From contig JAECRX010000034.1 in the NCBI GenBank assembly GCA_016292335.1, positions 1 through 17,226 on the forward strand: a DNA stretch of 17,226 nt, written 5' to 3'. Source of the DNA: Candidatus Sifarchaeum subterraneum (GTDB lineage: Archaea; Asgardarchaeota; Sifarchaeia; Sifarchaeales; Sifarchaeaceae). How positions within the stretch are numbered: position 1 is the first letter of the stretch; the number at the start of each line of letters is the position of its first letter. Positions 6,175 to 13,078 of this stretch are shown here, one piece after another. Both the position numbers and the translations under genes were made by a program. Below the pieces are notes generated by a model. It was given only the letters and a program-made list of their open reading frames with translations. It was not told the origin of the DNA and ran no database searches.

Positions 6175-6508
6175 CTTTCAGTCCCCATTTTCTCTTCTAC
6201 TTTCTTTTTTCTCAGGCTAAATCCTTCCAACGAACTGAGTTTATTCTCCTTGACATCCTTAGCAACCCTTTTTATTCATCCCCCCAAAAAAAAAATATCC
6301 GAGAGCAGATGAGGTTGGAGGATCTTGATTATTATCGAAATATTTGGTTTTGCGGATTATGCGATTTAAAACAATTATTTGGCTTTGGAAAGTGCTTATG
6401 GATGTATATAGAGGATATTAAAGGAAAAAAAGAATTGAGTTATTGAATACCCGTTCTCTGCAACGTCTTTCAGTTTTGATATTGTGCAAAAGGTTAGCAA
6501 CTATGAAT
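6175..6508. other. Intergenic region with low-complexity tracts
   Basis: Holds C- and A-runs (CCCCCCAAAAAAAAA at about 6281-6295) and T-rich sequence upstream of the JAMM gene that may contain its promoter. On the plus strand a 45-codon frame at 6309-6446 is listed separately. Nothing else is recognisable. Confidence 0.4.
6309..6446 (+). CDS. Possible 45-residue Cys-containing small protein
   Basis: A short open frame, ATG to TGA, encodes MRLEDLDYYRNIWFCGLCDL and continues KQLFGFGKCLWMYIEDIKGKKELSY. It holds a CxxC (C15-GL-C18) and a third cysteine (C29), rich in aromatic residues, which would suit a small metal-binding or redox peptide. Only a weak GAGAG precedes the ATG and no family is recognised. 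A frame of this length can occur by chance, so it is offered as a candidate only. Confidence 0.22.
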   Translation: MRLEDLDYYRNIWFCGLCDLKQLFGFGKCLWMYIEDIKGKKELSY

Positions 6509-6509
6509 A

Positions 6510-6743
6510 TTATCTTCCAATCTCTTCTAGTGTATACTTAATGATCGATGCGGTCATACCAAAAATCAAGAAAAAGGCACCAATGATAGCTGCAATCACC
6601 ATGACTATAAACCCAACAGTGCCGCCTATAGCCCAACCGGCTATTCCACCAGCTATTGCGATTACAATGCCAATTATTGCCCAGATAAGTCCAAAGATCG
6701 TGGCTTTAAGAGAAATACCAAATGCTTTTCCCCAACTGACCAT
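6510..6743 (-). CDS. Small hydrophobic membrane protein, two helices
   Basis: From the ATG at 6743 the product is 77 residues. A short amphipathic start (MVSWGKAFGISLKATIFG) leads into a long Ile/Gly-rich hydrophobic stretch that can form two helices, IWAIIGIVIAIAGGIAGWAI and GFIVMVIAAIIGAFFLIFGM, and a short charged end (KYTLEEIGR). The frame extends to an ATG at 6764, but GGGAGG lies 8 bases before the ATG at 6743 and within the would-be coding region of the longer form, so the shorter form is preferred. I do not recognise the family. The Gly spacing suggests helix-helix packing or oligomerisation. It stands alone between the JAMM cluster and the gamma-glutamyltransferase gene. Confidence 0.6.
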   Translation of the reverse strand: MVSWGKAFGISLKATIFGLIWAIIGIVIAIAGGIAGWAIGGTVGFIVMVIAAIIGAFFLIFGMTASIIKYTLEEIGR

Positions 6744-6865
6744 CAGATTTTCCTCCCATTTCATTCATTTATTTGTTCAATTTTAGGCAGTTCAATGAAA
6801 AAAATAACGCCTTTTTTGTTATTAATAACTTTGGGTATATATATTTATTTAAATGAGAAATAACC

Positions 6866-6888
6866 TTCCGACCAAATCTTTAGGGACA
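6866..6888 (+). repeat. Left direct repeat bracketing the gamma-glutamyltransferase gene (motif copy D)
   Basis: TTCCGACCAAATCTTT at 6866-6881 is repeated exactly at 8604-8619. The match extends to 23 bases with two differences (AGGGACA here against CGGGAAA there). This copy lacks the TATA-like end seen in copies A-C and lies about 30 bases beyond the end of the gamma-glutamyltransferase gene. Confidence 0.7.
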
Positions 6889-6918
6889 ACTCAATCAAAT
6901 AACAATCGCTATCATGCA

Positions 6919-8505
6919 CTAGAAGCCAGCAGCTTGTCCATCCTTGCGATAGTCAGAGCCTGCAATCCAAACATCGTGTAATCGGAGAATAGCCTGGCCG
7001 CCGCCAAACCCAGACATGGTTTCGTGGACCAGAATGTGGCCTCTCTTATGGAGTTCTCCTTGCACACGAGCAGGAATCGCATTCTCTAGTGAAACGATGT
7101 TCATCGTCTGGTTGTGGTGGAACCTAGGATGGTCTAGAGCCTCCTGAGGACCCATTCGGTGATCCACGATGTTGCTTACGAACTGTGCATGTGCCTGAGC
7201 CTGATGGAGACCCCCCATTATGCCAAAGACGCCCAAGAGGTCTCCACCACTGTATAGTGCACCCGGAATGATTGTGTGGAATGGCAACTTCCCCTGTGCG
7301 TAGCAGTTGGGATGCTTAGGGTCCAGAGAGAACAGATTTCCTCTGTTATGCAACTTAATCCCGTAACCAGGGACTACTAGGCCACTACCAAAGCCCATGT
7401 AGAGACTGTTGATGAACGAGACTGCACACCCTTCTCCGTCAGCTGTCGCGAGATAGATTGTATCCTTACCAAGAGGAAGTCCAGTTGTTGGAGTGGCCAT
7501 TGCTCTCGACATCTCGATAAGATCTGCCCGTCTCCGAGCATATTCTTTGGACAGCAACTCTCTCAGGGGAACATCATAGAAATCGGGGTCGGCGTTGTGT
7601 TGGTAGAGGTCTGCATATGCTAACTTCTTCGCCTCTATCATGATGTGGTAACGGTCTGCATCCAGTGAGGAGGCTTCACTGAAGCCAAACTGCTCCATGA
7701 TGTTCAGCATCGACAATGCTGCGAAACCTTGTCCGTTGGGCGGATGCTCATAGACATCAACGCCTCGGTAAGAGGTACTTATCGCGGTCGTTTCAACGGT
7801 CCTGTGTTTCGCAAGGTCATCCAGAGTGAGGAAGCCTCCATGCCCTTGGACTGTCTTAACAACTGCCTCTGCGATCGGGCCAGTGTAGAATGCTTCAACC
7901 CCTTCAGAAGCCACGGTTTCGAACACACTGGCCAGCTCTTTGTTCGACATAATCTCTCCGGTATCTGGAGCTCTACCACCGATTGTGTACAGACGCCTAG
8001 CTTCGTCATTGACGAGCATGGAGGTAAGCTGTTTCCACTCTTCTGCGATGATTGGAGAAACCGGAAATCCCCCACGAGCGTACTTGATGGCAGGAGCGAG
8101 AACCTCCCCTAATTCCATTGAACCATACTCATCGACTAGATGACCCCAGAGGTGCATCGCGCCAGGCACCGTCACGGGGGAACCACCAAGTAGAGGCATT
8201 TCCGTCCATCCCTTCTCCAGCAGATCATCCAATGATACGAGAGAGCCAGCGCGTCCGGACCCATTGAAACTCAGTGGACTCCTCCTACCAGGTAGGTGGA
8301 TGAGTGCAAAAGCATCGCCACCACAGCCTGTACTGAAGGGCTCAACGATGTCCAGAACTGCGGCAGCAGCAACAGCAGCATCAATGGCATTTCCACCTGT
8401 TCTGAGAATCTCTAACCCCGCTTGGGTAGTTAGGGGTTGTGAGGATGCTATTACTCCGTTCCTCGCCACTATGTCTGAACGTCCGGTCGGACGACGCCAA
8501 AACAT
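6919..8505 (-). CDS. Gamma-glutamyltransferase family protein (YwrD-like, cytoplasmic)
   Basis: A 528-residue Ntn-hydrolase of the gamma-glutamyltransferase family, which transfers or hydrolyses gamma-glutamyl groups (glutathione, gamma-Glu peptides, related compounds). Family text includes GGNAIDAAVAAAAVLDIVEPFSTGCGGD (38-64), HPPNGQG (254-260) and GSGL in the substrate region. The proposed autoprocessing nucleophile is T349 in GKDTIYLATADGEG, which would split the precursor into large and small subunits. There is no signal peptide, unlike periplasmic bacterial enzymes. The start ATG has AGGTGAAGGAG just upstream. The gene is plainly richer in G and C than every neighbour, and the rise begins and ends close to a 23-base direct repeat pair (6866-6888, 8604-8626). 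This strongly suggests acquisition by transfer, though the donor is unknown. Confidence 0.92.
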   Translation of the reverse strand: MFWRRPTGRSDIVARNGVIASSQPLTTQAGLEILRTGGNAIDAAVAAAAVLDIVEPFSTGCGGDAFALIHLPGRRSPLSFNGSGRAGSLVSLDDLLEKGWTEMPLLGGSPVTVPGAMHLWGHLVDEYGSMELGEVLAPAIKYARGGFPVSPIIAEEWKQLTSMLVNDEARRLYTIGGRAPDTGEIMSNKELASVFETVASEGVEAFYTGPIAEAVVKTVQGHGGFLTLDDLAKHRTVETTAISTSYRGVDVYEHPPNGQGFAALSMLNIMEQFGFSEASSLDADRYHIMIEAKKLAYADLYQHNADPDFYDVPLRELLSKEYARRRADLIEMSRAMATPTTGLPLGKDTIYLATADGEGCAVSFINSLYMGFGSGLVVPGYGIKLHNRGNLFSLDPKHPNCYAQGKLPFHTIIPGALYSGGDLLGVFGIMGGLHQAQAHAQFVSNIVDHRMGPQEALDHPRFHHNQTMNIVSLENAIPARVQGELHKRGHILVHETMSGFGGGQAILRLHDVWIAGSDYRKDGQAAGF

Positions 8506-8884
8506 GCTCCTTCACCTTGCCTCTATTCCTTACTGCTGGTCATTTTGTCATTGGATAGCCAGCGCTCTTCCATTCCTTCAGGCCATCAAGGGGTACGAGA
8601 ACTTTCCGACCAAATCTTTCGGGAAACCCTTTATAAAATTTTCTAGACACCAGACGATGTCTTTACATACTAGCATTTGTATTTACAAATTATATCATAA
8701 AGTGTAGCTAAAACCATTCCCTTCCTCCATCATCCTAGGAAAAAGACACGTAAAAAGTATTACCTTCACAAATACAAGACAAAATAAGTAAAACCCCCGC
8801 AAAAGGTATGAAAGAAAACAAATAAAATGGATGAAATGTCAATTTATTAATAGAGGAAAATCTTACTTTTAAGGTTGGAAGAGA
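8506..8884. other. 379-base intergenic region, GC-rich then AT-rich
   Basis: The first 95 or so bases share the high GC of the gamma-glutamyltransferase gene and probably came with it. Composition drops abruptly at the repeat at 8602. The rest is AT-rich, with no gene found, and must hold the promoter of the membrane-protein gene at 8885. Confidence 0.45.
8602..8637 (+). repeat. Right direct repeat / dispersed motif copy C with TATA-like end
   Basis: CTTTCCGACCAAATC, TTTCGG, then GAAACCCTTTATAAA. The first part repeats the sequence at 6866-6888 almost exactly; the whole resembles copies at 4995 and 10507. The end looks like an archaeal BRE/TATA box on the plus strand (AAACCCTTTATAAAA), and the TTTATAAA core reads the same on the minus strand, so it might also serve the gamma-glutamyltransferase gene. 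Confidence 0.6.
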
Positions 8885-9643
8885 ATGGGCGGTAAACTTT
8901 CAGGTGTCATAGTCAGCTTTTTTACAGCACTCATAATGTGTTTCCTATTTGTCCTCCCAATTCTCTATGCAACGTCCCTAGCTCCTGTCTTAATCCAATT
9001 ACCTGCAAGTATCCAACCTTATGTAGAAAATCTGCCCCCAACTACAAATATTGATGCGAAAAAAGCAGAACAACAAAGTGGAAGCATAGGAACGCTTTGG
9101 CTTTTACTTCTCCCATTATCTTGTCCATCTCTTTTTGGAGGCGGAATCTTCGAGTTGTTTATTCCTCTTCAAATGTCAATATTGCCATTCTCTTTCATCA
9201 TTCACATCCCCCAAATCGGGTTGTATATATCTATTATTTGGTGCATATCGGCATTTTTAGGTGGTATTGCGTCCAGTCGGCCAAGAGCAGGAGCATCAGC
9301 TGCAGCAACAACCATTAATATCACATGTTTGTTGTGTTCTTTGGTCTCGGTATATACCGGTCTAATACCTCTACCACCTCCAGGAGGGTTTCTTACACCT
9401 GAACAATTTCAAATTCTGCAGAATAATCCACTCGGATGGGCTGGAGTTTTCATCGGTTTATTAGCTAGTACATTAACCAGTTATGCAGGATCATTACCAC
9501 CGTCACTCACGTTTATATCCCTGTTTTTGGTTTTCTATTTCATTGGAGGGGCATTTATGTATCAATTTTACATGGGTATAATTGGAGCAATTGGAGGCTA
9601 TATTGGTAAGTCTTATTTTCGAAGAGTAGGGGCTATAATATAG
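8885..9643 (+). CDS. Multi-pass membrane protein of unknown function
   Basis: A 252-residue integral membrane protein with about six hydrophobic segments, roughly at residues 7-30, 70-88, 92-108, 110-128, 140-162 and 184-240 (the last long enough for two). The loop at 31-67, between the first two helices, is polar and Pro-rich (SIQPYVENLPPTTN). Another loop near 130 holds SSRPRAGASAAA and one near 160-170 holds PLPPPGGF. The ends are short and Lys/Arg appear mainly at the C-terminus (GKSYFRRVGA). No transporter, protease or enzyme motif is recognised. GGAAGAG lies a few bases before the ATG. It precedes the RNase Z-like gene by 76 bases, which has its own TATA-like box, so the two need not be co-transcribed. 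Confidence 0.7.
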   Translation: MGGKLSGVIVSFFTALIMCFLFVLPILYATSLAPVLIQLPASIQPYVENLPPTTNIDAKKAEQQSGSIGTLWLLLLPLSCPSLFGGGIFELFIPLQMSILPFSFIIHIPQIGLYISIIWCISAFLGGIASSRPRAGASAAATTINITCLLCSLVSVYTGLIPLPPPGGFLTPEQFQILQNNPLGWAGVFIGLLASTLTSYAGSLPPSLTFISLFLVFYFIGGAFMYQFYMGIIGAIGGYIGKSYFRRVGAII

Positions 9644-9677
9644 ACTTTTCCGAAATTGTCCAAGAGTGTAAAAAAAT

Positions 9678-9686
9678 CTTTATACC
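9678..9686 (+). promoter_or_regulatory. TATA-like box for the RNase Z-like gene
   Basis: CTTTATACC lies about 40 bases before the TTG start, preceded by an A-rich tract. With archaeal TATA-to-start spacing near 25 bases, transcription would begin around 9705, just ahead of the GGGGG ribosome site at 9708-9712. Confidence 0.4.
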
Positions 9687-9719
9687 ATCTCCACGATTAT
9701 CAAGCCAGGGGGAATCAAT

Positions 9720-10463
9720 TTGAAAATAACTTTCTTAGGAACCTCTGGTAGTACAATTTCAATTAATAGGAATAACCCCTCTATTCTAATTGACTCTACA
9801 CTTTTGATGGATGTAGGAGAAGGAGCAACTCGAAGTCTGAAAAAACTAAATATCGATTTTCACTCTATAAAACGAATTTTGATATCACACACGCATCTTG
9901 ATCATATCGGTGGAATTGGTTCATTAATTTGGTCAATGTGGATAGATTATAACCGAAATGAACCATTAGAAATTTTCTGTCCAATAGAAGGGGAAAATAT
10001 AATCATATCGTTTTTAAGAATAACGGGAACTCCTTTTGAAAGATTACCCTTTGAATTGGTCTTTAAAGAATTAGAAGGTGGAGAAAAATTCGATTGTATC
10101 CAAACAGTAAAGACAAACCATCCATTGCCTTGTATTGCCTATAGAATCAATAAAAAGTCAAGTTGTTGCTATTCAGGAGATACATCTCCAAGTGAAAAAA
10201 TTGCTCAACTTTCAAAAAAATGTGATGTTTTAATTCATGAAGCTGTTTTTCCAAATGATATGGTTGATTTGGCGCATAAACTTGGTCATAGTACACCTTA
10301 CGATGCGGGAGTAATTGCAAAAAAAGCTGATGTAAAAAAACTTGTTCTTTTTCATTACGCAAATATTTTTGAGGGAAATGAGAAGAAACTTATTGAGCAG
10401 GCAAAAACATCTTTCGATGGAGAAATTCTAGTGGCTAAAGATCTATGGTCAATTAATTTGTAA
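9720..10463 (+). CDS. RNase Z-like metallo-beta-lactamase-fold hydrolase
   Basis: A 247-residue MBL-fold enzyme. The metal-binding signature is HTHLDH (H57, H59, D61, H62), with further ligands expected in KTNHPLP, SGDTSPSEK and the late LFHYAN. HEAVF and GHSTPYDAGVIAKKA correspond to the HEATF and HST motifs of tRNase Z (ElaC), which cleaves tRNA 3' trailers. However, at 247 residues it is shorter than typical archaeal tRNase Z (about 300), and I do not see the flexible exosite arm that clamps the tRNA, so the substrate may differ. The start is TTG with a strong GGGGG ribosome site 7 bases upstream. The gene converges on the Hdr operon. Family is clear; true tRNase Z activity is uncertain. 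Confidence 0.82.
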   Translation: MKITFLGTSGSTISINRNNPSILIDSTLLMDVGEGATRSLKKLNIDFHSIKRILISHTHLDHIGGIGSLIWSMWIDYNRNEPLEIFCPIEGENIIISFLRITGTPFERLPFELVFKELEGGEKFDCIQTVKTNHPLPCIAYRINKKSSCCYSGDTSPSEKIAQLSKKCDVLIHEAVFPNDMVDLAHKLGHSTPYDAGVIAKKADVKKLVLFHYANIFEGNEKKLIEQAKTSFDGEILVAKDLWSINL

Positions 10464-10506
10464 GTATCTACTTTTTCATTTTTTATTTTACAGAGATGAT
10501 GCTAAT

Positions 10507-10543
10507 CTTTCCGCCGATTGTGTTTCGGTAAAACCTGTATAAA
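10507..10543 (+). repeat. Dispersed motif copy B
   Basis: CTTTCCGCCGATTGTG, TTTCGG, TAAAACCTGTATAAA. It aligns with copies at 4995 and 8602. It lies in the 98-base gap between the convergent RNase Z-like gene and the 3' end of mvhD, so its TATA-like end points towards the end of mvhD, where no plus-strand gene begins. Confidence 0.6.
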
Positions 10544-10561
10544 CTCTAAAAAAAATAGGGG

Positions 10562-11296
10562 TTATCTTGAGAGAGTATATATGTATTCATGTTCCGCTTC
10601 AGCAGTTATTGCGGCAGTGCCTTGCTTCATCAACGCAATTAAATGTTGAACAATAACGTCGGAAGGAAGATTTGTTTGTTTTGCCATTTCACTAACGGTT
10701 GAATTGCCTTTTTCTAAAATTTGAAATAACTGATACCGTTCTATCTCTCGTTCAATCGATGTGATAATGACATTTTCGGCTTTTTCAGGTTCTATCTCTT
10801 CTAATTGTTTATTCATCAACCATCGAACACGTTCGGATCCAAAAGCACCAATTGCGGCATCTAAAAGATCACTTATTTCATTTAGAGGGAATGGTCCGAG
10901 TTTTCTAATTGAATCCGTATATTCCTTAACAAGCTCAGCATATTTTCTGCCCTCTGATGCTGAAACCCACTCAAGCCGAATTCTTTCAGGATCAATTCCG
11001 ATCTTATTTACAACTTTCTTCATAATTTCAACTCTTCTTTCCGTCGAAAAGTTTCCAGATACGTAATGACAGTCTCCCGGATGACATCCTGTCACTAAGA
11101 CACCATCGGCACCAGATTTAAATCCTTCAAGGATATGAACAGGATCAACCCTGCCGCTACACATCACTCTGATTACCCTTGCATTCGGTGGATATTCAAA
11201 ACGGCTTACACCTGCTAAATCAGCACCAGCATAACTACACCAATTGCATAGGAAACCGAGAATTTTCGGTTCGTATCCAACAGACACATTAATCAC
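10562..11296 (-). CDS. mvhD: MvhD-like [2Fe-2S] subunit with C-terminal helix-turn-helix-like domain
   Basis: The first 140 residues are MvhD, the small iron-sulfur subunit that passes electrons from a hydrogenase or dehydrogenase to HdrA. Its conserved cysteines are C17 and C20 (GFLCNWCSYAGADLAG), C46 (VMCSGRVDP), C71 and C76 (TGCHPGDCHY). Residues about 145-244 are an extra domain. Its end (ERYQLFQILEKGNSTVSEMA and onward to EYIYTLSR) has the helix-helix-helix-wing layout of a winged helix. The GTG at 11296 opens the frame, but AGGTGA better suits the GTG at 11287, giving the usual MvhD start (SVGYEPKILGF). It follows hdrA-long after 6 bases or so and is last in the operon. No hydrogenase genes accompany it, so the electron donor is unknown. 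Confidence 0.88.
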   Translation of the reverse strand: MINVSVGYEPKILGFLCNWCSYAGADLAGVSRFEYPPNARVIRVMCSGRVDPVHILEGFKSGADGVLVTGCHPGDCHYVSGNFSTERRVEIMKKVVNKIGIDPERIRLEWVSASEGRKYAELVKEYTDSIRKLGPFPLNEISDLLDAAIGAFGSERVRWLMNKQLEEIEPEKAENVIITSIEREIERYQLFQILEKGNSTVSEMAKQTNLPSDVIVQHLIALMKQGTAAITAEAEHEYIYTLSR

Positions 11297-11302
11297 CTTA
11301 CG

Positions 11303-13078
11303 TTACGTTAACTGCTCGGTAAATGCATTCTTTACCGCTGCCAGTATCTGATCATCTGTATAATGTTTTGCGGATATTGCTTTTTGGGGACAAGCGACAA
11401 CACAAACTCCGCAACCTTTACAGAGGGCCTCAATAACTGTTGATTTTCCATCTTTCACGATATGTGCTCCATAGGGACAAAGCTCTTCGCAAAGGCCACA
11501 GCCAATGCATAAGTCCTGATTTACAACCGCCGTGAGAGCCTCAGTTTTTATAACTTTATTTCCCATCAAGATAGAAGCTCTTGCAGCTGCGGCTTTGGCT
11601 GATACAATTGATTCTGAAATATCTTTGGGGCCTGCCGCTGTGCCTGCCAGAAAAATGCCCTCAATCTGAGTGTCAATAGGTCGGAGCTTCACGTGAGCCT
11701 CCATAAGGAAGCCGTTTTGGTCTAAAGGTATCTTGAGTTTTTTCGCCAAAAGTATTCCATCTTTACTGGGGATAAGAGGAGTTGATAAGGCGACTTTATC
11801 ACAAATTATTGACATTTCTTCGCCCGCAAACGGATCATAAAATGAAACGCGTAGTTTGTTTCCAGGGGCCTCACTTATTTCGGGAGGTATTTCATAAATA
11901 TATTTCAAAAATCTTACCTCAAGTTTTCGGGCTCGTCTATAAAAGTCTTCATACTCTTTGTACGTTCGAAGATCTTGATAAAGAATGGTGACCTCCGATT
12001 CTGGAAACTGTTCTTTGATTAAGATCGCATTTTTAATGGCATTCATGCAACAAATTTTAGAACAATAAGCCCACCCTTCTTCTGATCCCCTAGCACCTAA
12101 AATCTTTGATAGCAAACGCGTAGCTTGTGAATGGAATAAACCAACAAGTTCATATGACCATATTTCTCCGACTCTAGATCCTACACACTGTATCATCACA
12201 ATAATTTCAGGTCTTTCCAACTTCCCCTCTTTGAGTAGTTCTTCTAATTCTAATTGTGTCATTACTCCATCCAATACACCGTATTGAAAGTTTCCCTCGG
12301 GTGGATGATAATTCCAAGCCCCCGTAGCCACAATAATAGTGCCCACATCAAATTCAATTTGTTCTTTGTTTTTTATTGCAGTAACATGAAAATTCCCAAC
12401 ATAGCCTTCAATATCTTTGATAGTCGTTGAAGTGTGCACTTCTATATTTCTATGGTTTTTGGCTTCCTCTATATGCGGATTCAAGATTTCAGAGGTGTCC
12501 TCAAGAGTTGGGTAAAGTTTATATAGTTGCCGGACAAGTCCTCCGAGTTCCGCCTCTTTTTCAACAAGATAAACCTTGAATCCTTGATCTGCTAAACTGA
12601 TTGCAGCAACTAGCCCAGATATGCCTCCGCCAATTACTAAAGAAGAATCTTTAATCTCTAATTCAGGCTCTTCTTGTGGCTCCAACCATAGCGATCTAGC
12701 TACAGCCATTCTTACAATATCTTTCGCTTTTTCTGTCGCTTCTTTCGAGTCATGGTGTACCCAAGAACAGTGTTCACGAATATTGGCCATCTCAAACAAG
12801 TAAGGATTCAATCCACCTTCTTGACATGCCACTCTGAAGAGGGGTTCATGTGTTCTTGGCGTACAAGAGGCGACAACCACCCTGTTTAAATTATACTCCT
12901 TAATCGTATCTCTTATATTATTTAGGCCTTCTTCAGAGCATGTGTATAAATTTCGATCCGCATATACAACATAAGGTAGTGTTTTTGCATACTCGACAAC
13001 CTCAGGAACGTCTACTACGCCCCCGATATTGGTTCCACAATGACATACAAATACTCCTACTCTAGGTTCATCTTTCAT
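11303..13078 (-). CDS. hdrA: HdrA-like flavoprotein, long form with N- and C-terminal Fe-S regions
   Basis: A 591-residue HdrA relative. The N-terminal 130 residues hold the Cys-containing HdrA domain (VGVFVCHCGTNIGGVVDVPE; C12, C14, C47, C72, C85, C104). The FAD-binding GGGISG is at 150-155, with the ribose-binding acid in VEKEAELGG. The usual inserted ferredoxin region after that point is missing: residues 181-260 contain no cysteine. QCVGSR and YCSKICCMNAIKNA follow, then two C-terminal [4Fe-4S] motifs (C524/C527/C530/C534 and C553/C556/C559/C563). HdrA is the flavin-bifurcating core of heterodisulfide reductase-type complexes. Its ATG directly abuts the stop of hdrA-short (TAAATG), so the two should be made in equal amounts and may pair. 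The arrangement also recalls QmoB, where an MvhD domain is fused on. Confidence 0.9.
   Translation of the reverse strand: MKDEPRVGVFVCHCGTNIGGVVDVPEVVEYAKTLPYVVYADRNLYTCSEEGLNNIRDTIKEYNLNRVVVASCTPRTHEPLFRVACQEGGLNPYLFEMANIREHCSWVHHDSKEATEKAKDIVRMAVARSLWLEPQEEPELEIKDSSLVIGGGISGLVAAISLADQGFKVYLVEKEAELGGLVRQLYKLYPTLEDTSEILNPHIEEAKNHRNIEVHTSTTIKDIEGYVGNFHVTAIKNKEQIEFDVGTIIVATGAWNYHPPEGNFQYGVLDGVMTQLELEELLKEGKLERPEIIVMIQCVGSRVGEIWSYELVGLFHSQATRLLSKILGARGSEEGWAYCSKICCMNAIKNAILIKEQFPESEVTILYQDLRTYKEYEDFYRRARKLEVRFLKYIYEIPPEISEAPGNKLRVSFYDPFAGEEMSIICDKVALSTPLIPSKDGILLAKKLKIPLDQNGFLMEAHVKLRPIDTQIEGIFLAGTAAGPKDISESIVSAKAAAARASILMGNKVIKTEALTAVVNQDLCIGCGLCEELCPYGAHIVKDGKSTVIEALCKGCGVCVVACPQKAISAKHYTDDQILAAVKNAFTEQLT

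Noticed and set aside
7729..8707. Several open frames on both strands over the gamma-glutamyltransferase gene
   Set aside because: Higher GC lowers stop frequency and opens chance frames. None has motifs, and all are covered by a clearly real gene in another frame.
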